This document shows, piece by piece, positions 33,687 through 42,883 of a stretch of DNA of 60,706 bases. How positions within the stretch are numbered: position 1 is the first letter of the stretch; every line of letters starts with the position of its first letter. The notes below the pieces were generated by a model that was not told the origin of the DNA, did no database searches, and saw only the letters and a list, made by a program, of their open reading frames with translations. Origin of the DNA: an uncultured Bacteroidia bacterium (GTDB lineage: Bacteria; Bacteroidota; Bacteroidia; J057; CALDDN01); contig CALDDN010000015.1 of assembly GCA_937936615.1 (NCBI GenBank), forward strand, positions 1 through 60,706. The letters run 5' to 3'. Made by a program: the position numbers and the translations under genes.

Positions 33687-35192
33687 ATGATCGGTCTGCC
33701 TGCCTTGGCCCACTGGGCCGCCAAACAACCCCAAGCCGTAGCCATCACGGCCGGCGATGAATACATCACTTATGGCGATCTGCTCGACCGATGCCGTCGC
33801 TTGGCCAACAGGCTCAATCGGTATCTGCCTGCCGATGAGCGCATTCTGGGTGTAGCGATGAGCGACGGCATCGAATTCTACCTGGGAGTGCTGGCCTGCT
33901 GGATGACCGGAAGGGCCTATGTGCCGCTGCGCATGAGTGATCCGCCAGTCCGAAATGCGGGTATCATTCAGATGCTGGAAGTGCAAAGCATTTTTTCCCC
34001 GAAGGGCACAACAAATACCCTGAACAACTGGAGAGCTGTCCGGGTTATCGATACTCACGACCTGCCAACCGAGTCTCCCCTGCCCGACTGGCAACCGCTG
34101 GTTTCTGAAAACGACCTGGCCTATGTTCTGTTCACCTCGGGCAGCACCGGACAACCCAAAGGCGTTCCGATCAGCTGGGGCAATCTAAACGCTTTTTCAG
34201 AAGCGATTCTTGAAACGAATATTTATGATTTCAGCCCAAGCGATCGATTTTTACAGGCTTTCCAACCGACCTTTGATCTTTCTGTTTTTTCATTCTGGAT
34301 TCCCCTGCAGGCCGGAGCCAGCGTGCATGTAGTGCCTCAAACCGGTCAGGTAGCCTTCAATATCAGCTACGTACTGGAAGAAAAGCAGATCACCGTGGCT
34401 TTACTGACCCCTTCGGTGCTGGCCTATCTGCGTCCCTACTTTGCCGACCTGCAACTGCCTGCTCTGCGGCTGAGCCTGTTCTGTGGCGAAGCTCTGCCGC
34501 ACGAGCTGACGGCTGAATGGGCAGGCTGTGTGCCCCAAGCCCGCATCGAAAACGTGTACGGCCCCACCGAGGCTACCATTTTTTGCAGCCGCTACGTCTG
34601 GGAAGCCGATCGCTCAGCCCTTGAAAGCGCAGCTGGCATCGTACCCATTGGCACCGCTCTGCCAGGAATGACTCTGTGTATCGACTCGTCGGATGGCGAT
34701 ACAGGCGAGCTGTTACTGGCCGGGCCGCAGGTCTTCTCAGGCTACTGGCGGAACGATGAACGCACGCGGCAGGTACTGACTTTCACAGACACCGGCGAGC
34801 GCGTCTACCGGTCGGGCGACCGCTGCCGCCGCCTGACCAACGGCATTTTCCAGTACCTGGAACGGGTTGATTTTCAGATCAAAATCGACGGTTACCGCAT
34901 CGAATTAGGTGAAATTGAATACCACGCCCGCCGCCTGAACGGGGGTGAGCTTGCAGCTGCTGTTGTTTTGGATGCGCAACCCGTTCCCGTGCTGGCACTG
35001 CTGGTTCTGGGGAATCAAGAAGTGGCAGACCGACTGGCTGCTGAACTTAAATCTTGCCTTCCATTCTACATGCTTCCCCAAAAAATCATTGGCCTGGAAC
35101 ACTTCCCGCTGACGAGCAGCGGTAAAATCGACCGGCAGGCTTTGGCCGCACAGGCCCGTCAATCGATGGTAGGTGCACTGGGGCTGACCTGA
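33687..35192 (+). CDS. stand-alone AMP-binding amino-acid adenylating enzyme (DltA/NRPS A-domain-like)
   Basis: ANL-superfamily enzyme expected to activate an amino acid as its aminoacyl-adenylate. All core motifs are intact: FTSGSTGQPKG, FDLSVFSFW with the Asp that normally holds the alpha-amine, VYGPTEATIF, GELLLAGPQVFSGYW, YRSGDR, KIDGYRIELGEIE and TSSGKIDRQAL with the C-terminal catalytic Lys. At 501 residues it is one A domain without a carrier, condensation or thioesterase domain. No carrier protein gene is nearby, so the acceptor is unknown. I chose the ATG at 33687 because the upstream frame runs through the opposite-strand sigma gene and lacks family similarity. Its last 34 bp overlap the convergent small gene. 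Confidence 0.88.
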   Translation: MIGLPALAHWAAKQPQAVAITAGDEYITYGDLLDRCRRLANRLNRYLPADERILGVAMSDGIEFYLGVLACWMTGRAYVPLRMSDPPVRNAGIIQMLEVQSIFSPKGTTNTLNNWRAVRVIDTHDLPTESPLPDWQPLVSENDLAYVLFTSGSTGQPKGVPISWGNLNAFSEAILETNIYDFSPSDRFLQAFQPTFDLSVFSFWIPLQAGASVHVVPQTGQVAFNISYVLEEKQITVALLTPSVLAYLRPYFADLQLPALRLSLFCGEALPHELTAEWAGCVPQARIENVYGPTEATIFCSRYVWEADRSALESAAGIVPIGTALPGMTLCIDSSDGDTGELLLAGPQVFSGYWRNDERTRQVLTFTDTGERVYRSGDRCRRLTNGIFQYLERVDFQIKIDGYRIELGEIEYHARRLNGGELAAAVVLDAQPVPVLALLVLGNQEVADRLAAELKSCLPFYMLPQKIIGLEHFPLTSSGKIDRQALAAQARQSMVGALGLT

Positions 35193-35644
35193 ATACGATG
35201 CTGCGCCGTAACTGCCAGCACGTGCTGCGGGGTCAGAAGCAGCCAGTTATCCTCGAATTGCCCCAAATTAGCAGCTGTTACATCCGCAAGGACCCGCAGA
35301 CGCAACTTCGATTCAAAGACCATATCCAAATCGAAGCATTCGGATATGGAAACCGATTTCAGTCGATCTCCCAAAAGACCATTCAACTCTGAGGCGATGC
35401 GATCTTCGGGGTCATTCCAGCCGCAGCAAACTCGTTCACTGCGCGAAAGCCGCCACGATGCATGAGTTACAAACAAGCTGTGGGTGGCACGGTAGCGGCG
35501 CAAAGCGGCATCCTGTGCCTGACCAAATCCCAGCAGGAACATGGCCCCACGCAGATGACCGGCTGATACCTCACACACCCGCAAGGCCCTCAGCTGCTGC
35601 AAGGCTTCGCGCAGCCAGGCCGTTTCCAATGCAGACGAGGTCAT
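35159..35644 (-). CDS. hypothetical protein, 161 residues
   Basis: No family recognised. The protein is soluble, with no signal peptide or membrane segment. It has several cysteines (SERVCCGW near residue 71) and a C-terminal half that looks like a small antiparallel sheet (LRLRVLADV ... NWLLLTPQHVLAV). The gene overlaps the end of the adenylating enzyme by 34 bp on the opposite strand and is divergent from the lipoprotein gene, with 22 bp between start codons. The frame is long and fills a gap that would otherwise be empty, which favours a real gene, but no homology supports it. Confidence 0.55.
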   Translation of the reverse strand: MTSSALETAWLREALQQLRALRVCEVSAGHLRGAMFLLGFGQAQDAALRRYRATHSLFVTHASWRLSRSERVCCGWNDPEDRIASELNGLLGDRLKSVSISECFDLDMVFESKLRLRVLADVTAANLGQFEDNWLLLTPQHVLAVTAQHRIQVSPSAPTID

Positions 35645-35666
35645 CGGGCTTTCTTAACTTGGCTGC

Positions 35667-36869
35667 ATGAAATTACGCAAATCAATCGGGGCTGCGGGGC
35701 TGAGCATCGCTCTGGCCGCCTGTTCGAATACATCCACACGGCAGCGGGTCGAGCGCAGCCCCAGCGGCGACACCCTCGAAGTACTGGAGGTGCTGGTTGC
35801 CGACAGCCTGACACGGCAGGGCATCAGCCGCCAGTACTACCCAGGCAGCAGGCAGCTCAAAACCGAGCTGCTTTTCGAGGGCGGGCGGCTGCTCGAAGTT
35901 ATGGCTGAGTATGAACCGGGTGGCCAAAAGCGCAGCGCTGGTTCCAGTCTGAAAGCAGGCACAGGCACCCTTAATCTCTACGACGATGCTGGCCAACTCG
36001 TTACTACCGTACCTTATGCAGGTGGCTGGCCTACCGGTCAGGCTGAACTCAGCAGGCAGGGACAGCCGACTGGTCAGCTGCGCTGGCGCAGCGGCCTGCT
36101 CATCGGGGTGGAACTGAATACAAATGCATTCGGCTTGGGCGGCAGCCTGAGCAGCTCGTCGGCCGACACGTCCGCACCAGCCAGCAGCCCGCAGGCTCCG
36201 ATCTCGGGCGTTGATCCGGCCTGGCTCGATCAGCTGGTTACCTGGATTGCAAAAGGCGATTATCAGGCTCTTTATAATGCCGGCTATAGCAAACTTAAAG
36301 TCAACCAAACGCAGGCCGATCAAGCGAAATATTTTAACTTCTGCAAGCAGCTCTATGGCGAGTTGACCAGCTGGAAACTTCAGGGCTATAACCTACAAAG
36401 TGCAGCCGGTCAGGGCGAAGGCTTGGAAGTATCCTATGAATGCAAATTTCGGTACACCCCCGCCCAGCTTTCCATGCTGTTAATTCGCGAAAACGGGCGG
36501 TTCCGACCAGCGGGCTACTCCTTTACGCTGCCGCCTTACACTCCCATTCTCCAAATCACGCGCATAGCCGATCCGGTTGTCTCGATGCTCAAGACGGGTG
36601 AGTTCCAGAAACTCTACGACCAAACGTCCAGCCGATTCAAGGAGCAGACCTCGTGGTCGCAGTTCGAGACGGCAGTCAAGCAGCTGCAGGCCCAAGGAAA
36701 CATCGAATCCTCCCAACTCCTCGAACATGAAGTTGGCCTCATCGATCACGCCATCGCTCTTTCAGTCGTTTACGAAGTCAAAATCGCAGCTAAAACCGCT
36801 TACCTGCAAATGACCTTCACTCAGAAGCCCGACGGCAGCTTTATCCTCGAAGGACTCAATATGCAGTAG
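35667..36869 (+). CDS. lipoprotein with MORN-like segment and duplicated C-terminal domain
   Basis: Exported lipoprotein. The N-terminus MKLRKSIGAAGLSIALAAC has a lipobox LAAC with Cys 19, and it lacks the acidic run that marks surface-exposed lipoproteins. Residues about 45-155 resemble MORN/antitoxin-like repeats (YPGSRQLKTELLF, LYDDAGQLV, GQPTGQLRWRSG). The rest holds two copies of an alpha+beta domain of DUF3887/DUF4019 type, at about 190-290 and 305-400. Each starts with a helix like IAKGDYQALYN or LKTGEFQKLYD and ends in a sheet with GxFxxxG. The function is unknown. A -7-like TAACTTGG ends four bases before the ATG. A 14-base T-run follows the stop codon at 36873-36886. Confidence 0.8.
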   Translation: MKLRKSIGAAGLSIALAACSNTSTRQRVERSPSGDTLEVLEVLVADSLTRQGISRQYYPGSRQLKTELLFEGGRLLEVMAEYEPGGQKRSAGSSLKAGTGTLNLYDDAGQLVTTVPYAGGWPTGQAELSRQGQPTGQLRWRSGLLIGVELNTNAFGLGGSLSSSSADTSAPASSPQAPISGVDPAWLDQLVTWIAKGDYQALYNAGYSKLKVNQTQADQAKYFNFCKQLYGELTSWKLQGYNLQSAAGQGEGLEVSYECKFRYTPAQLSMLLIRENGRFRPAGYSFTLPPYTPILQITRIADPVVSMLKTGEFQKLYDQTSSRFKEQTSWSQFETAVKQLQAQGNIESSQLLEHEVGLIDHAIALSVVYEVKIAAKTAYLQMTFTQKPDGSFILEGLNMQ

Positions 36870-36906
36870 TCGTTTTTTTTTTTTTTGATCTGTTTGTAAA
36901 TAAAAA

Positions 36907-36933
36907 ACGGCCTGCCCCTTGGGGGCAGGCCGT
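36907..36933 (-). terminator. strong intrinsic terminator after the second giant gene
   Basis: ACGGCCTGCCCC and its exact complement form a 12-bp stem with a 3-nt loop. On the minus strand the stem is followed by TTTTTTATTTAC, a classical U-tract. It lies 23 bp past the stop of the giant gene and may also stop plus-strand transcripts from the lipoprotein gene. Confidence 0.85.
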
Positions 36934-36956
36934 AATCTTTTGATAAATCCTGAAGA

Positions 36957-39900
36957 TTAGTTCAGGATGAGTTTCTGCTGAATGCGCTGGCCGTTCAGCT
37001 CGAAAATAAGGAAGTAAACTCCAGCAGAGTAGGTGTCGACCTCAACGGGCAGCTGCTGGCTGCCGGCCTGAACTTCAACGGCCTGGCGCAGGATGCTGCG
37101 GCCATTGAGATCGACCAAGTTCAGGTTAGCTACGCCTGCTTGCGGCGTTTCGAAGCTGACCTGGAACTGGCCGTTGTTCGGGTTGGGGTAGACTTCCCAA
37201 TGGGTAACTGCGGCAGCGGCTAAGGCTTCACGACCCGAATTGGTGCGGAACTGTTCCTGCGACCATTCGGAAACCTCGGTCGCACAGCGGGCACGTACAC
37301 GAACTTCGTAGTCAACTCCAGAAATCAGATTCTGGATCGAGAAGGTCGTAACGCTCGCGTCAGTAATGTTGACGTTGATCCAGCGGGGCGGATTAACGTC
37401 GAGACGACGCCACGAGACCGTATATTGAATGGCCGTCGGCACGAACGTCCACGATACCGTAGCCGAGGTGCGACCGGGCGTTACACTACCAATGGCAGGC
37501 GAGAAGCAGCCCACGCTGCTTTCCTTCGTCCGGAAGAATACGTCAGCCGAAGGATCGGACAGGTTGGCATCGCCGCAGTTGGCACGGACATAGAAAACGT
37601 ACTCGGTGTTGCGGCGCAGCCCCGCCAGCACGAATGAATTGGACTGAACCGTGATCTGCTGATAGTCCATTTCGTCGTTGCGCTTCCAGAAGACCACATA
37701 GGAGACGGCCCCATCGACAGCATCCCAGATGATGGGTGCGGCCACATCCGTGAGGCGATCCTCGACGACGCGGACGTTGCTCGGGGTCTGACAGACACGG
37801 CGTGTAGTGAACTCAACGGGGCCAGAGAATCCGGAGCTTTCGCTGCCGCAATCTACCGTCAGACGTACCGTGTACTTCTGACCGGGGATCAGGTTACTGA
37901 GTTCAAACGACGAAGCGTCGATGTTGCGCTCAATGTAAATCGGGTTCTGCTGGTCATTTTCACCGAAGAGGTACAGGTCATAGGTCAGCACGCCCGGGAT
38001 GGCCGTCCACGTAACACGGGCCGAGCTGGTGGTGATGTTGACAACCTCGATATTAGAAGGCGGAGCACAGCGGTCGGTCGTCTGGATCGTCGTGGCCCAG
38101 TCGGACGCGCTGCCATCGGAACAGATTGTGTAGACGCGGAATTCGTAGCTAAAATCGGACAGCAGACTGGTTGCCTCAAAGAAATTGGAAGTGAGCACGG
38201 TTGGTTCGGACCACTGGCCGCCGATTTCGCGGAACTGAAGGTTGTAACCCACGGCGTTCGATGGGCCGCTCCACGTCAGGCCAATCGAAGTTACCGATCG
38301 GCGAACGACCCGGAAGTCGACCGGAGCTTCGCAGAAGCTTTCCGTCTGGAAATTGCGCGTCGGGGTGAAGCCCGTTATGTTGCCGTTACCGCAATTGGAG
38401 CGCACCCGTACATCGTAGATGACGTTGGGCAGCAAGCCCGTCAGGGTGATGGTGTTGGCCGTTACCGATTCGCGGATCCAAGTTACCTGATTCGCGGGCT
38501 TGTAATCGACATCGTAGCTTACAGCACCCGAAACGGGGGTCCAGCTGATAACGGCGCGGTTGCGGCTAGTCTCCAGCACAATGACCGCAGCCGGAATCTG
38601 GCAAACGGGGCTGGTGGTAAAGAACTGGCGTGGAGTGTAGGGCGAAGTCTCATTGAGGGCACCGCAGACCGTGCGGACACGGAATTCGTATTCCGTGTCC
38701 GAAAGCAGATTCAGAATCTGGTAGCTGGTCGTCGTTACGGTGGCCGAACTCCAGGTTTGCGAACCTACACGCCGCCACTGCACCTGGTAGCTCTGGGCAA
38801 AAGTATTTTCGAGCCACGATACCACGGCCGAGTTGGGCGTGATCATGCTGGCTGTTACGCCTTGTGGCTCGAGGCAGTTGCCAGCGAGGGTCGAGAAACG
38901 CACCGGCAGGGTGAAAGTCGATTCCAGCGTCTGGGTGCAGAGGCTGCGCACGCGCACCTCGTAGCGGTTATTGGCCGCCAGCCCGCCGATCGTGAAGAAA
39001 TTCGAGGTCGTTACGGCTTCGTTCCACTGCTCCTGACCGATGATGTTGCGCCAGCTGACCACGTAACGGGCCGCACCCGGAACGACATTCCACGTGATGA
39101 CCGCCGAGTTGAGGAAAAGATTGTCTACAACCAGACCCGTCGGCACGGGGCACTCGGTGATGGTGCGGGTCTCAAAGCGGACGGGCTGTGTGTAGAGCGA
39201 GGCACCCGATTTCTGGGCTCCGGCGTTGGGGTCGCAAATGGTGCGTACCTGCACCTCATAGGGAGTGTTGGCAAAAATGCCGCGAATGATTGCAGGTGCT
39301 GCTGGCACGCGGAAGGTCGGTTCCCAAGTCTGGCTGTTAAGGGGTCGGTAACGCACCTCGTATTCCAGTACCGAGGCTGGATCAACGGCATCATCCCAGC
39401 TGACCGATACCGTATTCAAGTCGATGTTCGATACAAAGACGTTGCTGGGTGGCAGGTCGCAGCTGATTTTGTTTGTGCAGCTCAGTTGAGCAATAAAGGC
39501 ATCCCAGCCGCTCGATTGAGCAGCCAGTTCGATGGTGGCCGTAGCATCGCGGCGGAAGGTGGCCGTGGAGCGGAAGTCGCCTACAGCGTAGACATCATCG
39601 GCGTTGGTTACGGTTATACCGTAGGCGGCATCGTCGCTATCGACGCTGCCTGCCGAGCGGGCACCCGAGACAACTCCATTAGCGTTGAACTTGTAAATGA
39701 AGATGTCTGAAGTCTCAAAACCGGAGTTCGACAGACGGGAGCCTGCATTTGGCGTATTGTTGTTGAATACTGCAATGTTCGGCCCCGTGAAGTATCCAGC
39801 CACGTAGATATTGTTTTCGGTATCCACGGTGAGTGAGCGGGCCAAGTCGTCGCCGCCACCGCTGATGCGGCGAATCCACTGGGGCTGGCCGCCGGTAGTC

Positions 39901-42791
39901 ATTTTGGCCAGCATGCCATCGATCGAAGGCACAGGAGCGTCGATGCGGCTTGCACTGCGCAGGCGGTCATCACCGTAAGTAAGCAGGCGGGCGAAGTAAC
40001 CTGAAACATAGAGGTTGCCCAAATTATCCAGTTCGATGTCCGTACCTTCGGAGTAAGCGTTGTCCATAAGGACGGCGAACATCGCCGTGCCGTCGGGATC
40101 GTATTTGGCCACAAAGGCATTGGCATCGTCGGTGTTGTTCTTGATGATAAAGTTACCAAACGTTACGTTCGGATTCAAGCTGCTGCCATCGACAGCACCC
40201 GTAACGTAAGCATTGCCCTCAGCATCGACCGCCACGCTGCGGGCGATGTCAGGACCTGCGTTGAAATTACCCATCCGGCGAGCCCAAAGTGGCGTACCGC
40301 CGTTGGTATACTTGGCGATAAAGGCATCAGTCTGGCCCGCATTGCCTGTCAGGGTCTGGTTGCCGAAGCTGGCGGTACCGGTTACCGAGCCGACGACATA
40401 GAGGTTGCCGAAATCGTCGAAATCGACACCGTAGCCGGCATCATCACCGGGGCCACCGGCAGCGCGTGCCCAGAGCACAGCACCATCCGAAGCCCGCAGC
40501 CGCACCACAAACACATCCGTGCCGCCCGCACTGGTCAGCACCGTAGGGCCAAAACTGGTTCCGCCTGCAAATTTACCCGTTACATAGACATTGTTATTAG
40601 CGTCAACCGTGATGCTGCTGCCGCCCTCGGTATCCCGGTCGGTAGCAGAACCCAAGCGGGTCGCCCAAATGACCGTGCCGTTGTCGTCGTATTTAGCTAC
40701 GTAAAGGTCGTTCTTGCCGGGCGTGGTGCTCGACAGGGTATAGCTGCCGATTTGGGCCGTGCCCTGGAACTCGCCCAAAACATAGACAAAACCTTGGCCG
40801 TCGCTCGTGGCGGCACGGTTGAAGTCGTTGCCGATGGAACTGCCCTCGCGCACGGCCCAGCGGAAGTTGAAATCCTCGCAGTTGGGGTACGTGCCACTGG
40901 TCTCAAAGCGGCCTTGTTCGCTTAGGTATCGCGGGTCTAAGTTCTGGTTTTCATTAAAAACAGGAACGTATTCTTGGCCGTCGAAGCACAAGCGAAGGAC
41001 GAACCAAATGTAGCGGGTACCTGGCTCCAGCCCGCTGATGGTGATTTTCTGATCAAAGGTACGGGCTTGCAGGAAATTTTCGGTGCTTTGATCGGGGCGA
41101 TAAAAAACAATGAACTCCGCGTTGCGGCTCTGGTAGAACCAACTCAGTTCAACGGTGTTGTCATCCAGAACCACAGCCGTCAGGTCTTCTGGGGCAACGG
41201 GCGCACAGGCGCACGAAGTGACTGGCTCACTGAATTCGGAGTCGGGGGAGGAGTTTTTGGTGTCTTCGCAGACGCTGGCAACGCGCACTTCGTAGCACAC
41301 GCCGTCTTGGATGGCCTTCAGCGTGCCGTTGCCTGCTTCGTCGACATCCTCTTCGGGCACGTTCTTCCAAGTTGGCGTACCCAAGGCCCGGTACTGCATG
41401 CGGTAACCACTGGGGGGGTCGCGGCGAGTGGGTGGCTCCCACTTGAAGTTCATTTCCAGCGACTTAAAGCGGGCGTTGTCGGGATCAGCAACTATATCGA
41501 CAAGCGATATGGTTTGGGGATCGGGCGCGTTGCAGCAGTTGCCTTCAAAGGTAATAACAATGCCATCGGTCGTGTCGGGTTCGCAGGGGTTGTTGCGGAC
41601 AATCGCGCGAAAGGCACGGCCATCGAGGGCAAGGTCGAGCAGCGCACCATTCTGGTAAGTACGCAGGTTCAATTCGGTGCCTTGAAAGTCAATTACCCCC
41701 GTGGGATCGTCGGCATTCTCGTCAGCGGGCCACTCGTCGGTACCATCTCGGTACTCCCAGCGGACGACGCTGCCACGCTGACCCCTCAAACGCAGGATGA
41801 CATCGCCCGAATTGCGGCCGGGGCCAATGCACACGAAGTTTTCAGCACCGCGCACATCGCCCGAAGCCGAAATCGATCCAGCGCGCGATTGGGGCAGCAC
41901 CGTAATTACCGAGGGAGCTGAAAACTGGGGCGGGCACACACCTGACTGCACGACCGCACGGAACCAGGTTGAGGTGGTGAGATTGAAGTCCGAAAAAAAT
42001 GGAGTGGTGTTGTTGATCGCTGTCCAGTCGCGCTCAGCTTCGAGGTCGGCCTCGGTGATGCGTTCCCACCGAACCACATCGCCTACAAAATCGACCAGGG
42101 CCAAGGTAAAGGAATTCCGCTCGCCCTCGCAGACCGACTGGGTACCAGTAATGCGGCCCGCGTTGGCTTGGCCGAGAACCACCACCTCCAAAGTGCTGGA
42201 AGTGGCCTCGGAGCAGGTTCCACTCTGCACTACAACCCGAAAGAGGGTGGTCTGGGCGATCTGGGACGGACGGTAAGTGGTCGTAGTGATGGCAATAGGC
42301 GACCACGTAGCTCCGTCGTTGATAGAACCTTCCCAACGAACGACGTTGCCCACCTGGCCGGTGAGGCGGAGGGTAGGGATGTCGGCTGGACTGCAGACTT
42401 GGGCTTGCCCCGAGGCAATGGAAAGAGTTCCTCCTACGGACTGGGCCGAGCTGATATCGATGCGGGCAGGCAACGAATTGGCTGGCGCACAGAAGCCCTT
42501 GCGCACCACCGCCCGAAATAGCGTCGTCTGCGTAACCGCAGGCGGCGTGTAGGTAATGGCGGTGTTGTTGATAATCAGCCACGTGAGGCCGTTGTTGGTC
42601 GAGCGTTCCCACCGAACGACGCTGCCGTCGTAGCCGGTCAGGCGCAGGACAGGGGACGGATTACCGGGACATAGGGTAGTGCCACCAGTAACCTGCCCGC
42701 CAACGGACGGGCACTGCGCCAGCAGGGCGGTGCTGCCAGCAGCACCCAGCAAGGCGATCAACCAAGTTAGTGTAAAGAACTTTTTCAGCAT
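36957..42791 (-). CDS. giant T9SS-secreted protein with Ig-like repeats, seven-bladed SBBP propeller and FN3 repeats
   Basis: A 1944-residue secreted surface protein. Approximate layout: signal peptide 1-25 (MLKKFFTLTWLIALLGAAGS); four Ig-like repeats 25-425, each with a VVRWE core; two fibronectin III domains 425-640; seven SBBP-type beta-propeller repeats 640-1110, with cores like NNVYVTGKFAGG and DVFVVRLRASDG; eight more fibronectin III repeats 1111-1857; and a T9SS type A sorting domain 1865-1944 with VYPNPNNGQF and the end KLILN. The start at 42791 is the ATG that gives a clean signal peptide. The gene is monocistronic: a promoter box lies upstream and a strong terminator follows. A role in adhesion or surface structure is inferred from the modules. 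Confidence 0.9.
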   Translation of the reverse strand: MLKKFFTLTWLIALLGAAGSTALLAQCPSVGGQVTGGTTLCPGNPSPVLRLTGYDGSVVRWERSTNNGLTWLIINNTAITYTPPAVTQTTLFRAVVRKGFCAPANSLPARIDISSAQSVGGTLSIASGQAQVCSPADIPTLRLTGQVGNVVRWEGSINDGATWSPIAITTTTYRPSQIAQTTLFRVVVQSGTCSEATSSTLEVVVLGQANAGRITGTQSVCEGERNSFTLALVDFVGDVVRWERITEADLEAERDWTAINNTTPFFSDFNLTTSTWFRAVVQSGVCPPQFSAPSVITVLPQSRAGSISASGDVRGAENFVCIGPGRNSGDVILRLRGQRGSVVRWEYRDGTDEWPADENADDPTGVIDFQGTELNLRTYQNGALLDLALDGRAFRAIVRNNPCEPDTTDGIVITFEGNCCNAPDPQTISLVDIVADPDNARFKSLEMNFKWEPPTRRDPPSGYRMQYRALGTPTWKNVPEEDVDEAGNGTLKAIQDGVCYEVRVASVCEDTKNSSPDSEFSEPVTSCACAPVAPEDLTAVVLDDNTVELSWFYQSRNAEFIVFYRPDQSTENFLQARTFDQKITISGLEPGTRYIWFVLRLCFDGQEYVPVFNENQNLDPRYLSEQGRFETSGTYPNCEDFNFRWAVREGSSIGNDFNRAATSDGQGFVYVLGEFQGTAQIGSYTLSSTTPGKNDLYVAKYDDNGTVIWATRLGSATDRDTEGGSSITVDANNNVYVTGKFAGGTSFGPTVLTSAGGTDVFVVRLRASDGAVLWARAAGGPGDDAGYGVDFDDFGNLYVVGSVTGTASFGNQTLTGNAGQTDAFIAKYTNGGTPLWARRMGNFNAGPDIARSVAVDAEGNAYVTGAVDGSSLNPNVTFGNFIIKNNTDDANAFVAKYDPDGTAMFAVLMDNAYSEGTDIELDNLGNLYVSGYFARLLTYGDDRLRSASRIDAPVPSIDGMLAKMTTGGQPQWIRRISGGGDDLARSLTVDTENNIYVAGYFTGPNIAVFNNNTPNAGSRLSNSGFETSDIFIYKFNANGVVSGARSAGSVDSDDAAYGITVTNADDVYAVGDFRSTATFRRDATATIELAAQSSGWDAFIAQLSCTNKISCDLPPSNVFVSNIDLNTVSVSWDDAVDPASVLEYEVRYRPLNSQTWEPTFRVPAAPAIIRGIFANTPYEVQVRTICDPNAGAQKSGASLYTQPVRFETRTITECPVPTGLVVDNLFLNSAVITWNVVPGAARYVVSWRNIIGQEQWNEAVTTSNFFTIGGLAANNRYEVRVRSLCTQTLESTFTLPVRFSTLAGNCLEPQGVTASMITPNSAVVSWLENTFAQSYQVQWRRVGSQTWSSATVTTTSYQILNLLSDTEYEFRVRTVCGALNETSPYTPRQFFTTSPVCQIPAAVIVLETSRNRAVISWTPVSGAVSYDVDYKPANQVTWIRESVTANTITLTGLLPNVIYDVRVRSNCGNGNITGFTPTRNFQTESFCEAPVDFRVVRRSVTSIGLTWSGPSNAVGYNLQFREIGGQWSEPTVLTSNFFEATSLLSDFSYEFRVYTICSDGSASDWATTIQTTDRCAPPSNIEVVNITTSSARVTWTAIPGVLTYDLYLFGENDQQNPIYIERNIDASSFELSNLIPGQKYTVRLTVDCGSESSGFSGPVEFTTRRVCQTPSNVRVVEDRLTDVAAPIIWDAVDGAVSYVVFWKRNDEMDYQQITVQSNSFVLAGLRRNTEYVFYVRANCGDANLSDPSADVFFRTKESSVGCFSPAIGSVTPGRTSATVSWTFVPTAIQYTVSWRRLDVNPPRWINVNITDASVTTFSIQNLISGVDYEVRVRARCATEVSEWSQEQFRTNSGREALAAAAVTHWEVYPNPNNGQFQVSFETPQAGVANLNLVDLNGRSILRQAVEVQAGSQQLPVEVDTYSAGVYFLIFELNGQRIQQKLILN

Positions 42792-42833
42792 TGCTGTTGG
42801 ATCAAATTGGGCAATGGTAAAATTCAATCTGCG

Positions 42834-42841
42834 CAAAAATA
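42834..42841 (-). promoter_or_regulatory. -7 promoter box TATTTTTG upstream of the second giant gene
   Basis: Exact TAnnTTTG match on the minus strand, 42 bases before the ATG at 42791. The surrounding GACGTATTTTT is identical to the sequence upstream of the first giant gene, and TATTTTTGCGC recurs upstream of yebC. Confidence 0.5.
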
Positions 42842-42883
42842 CGTCTTTTTGCAGACCGAAAACCTGCGCTGCAATTCAAGTTG

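Noticed and set aside
36873-36886. A 14-base T homopolymer as a phase-variation tract
   Set aside because: It lies just after the lipoprotein stop codon and before a terminator, not in a coding region or between promoter elements, so slippage there would not switch a gene on or off.
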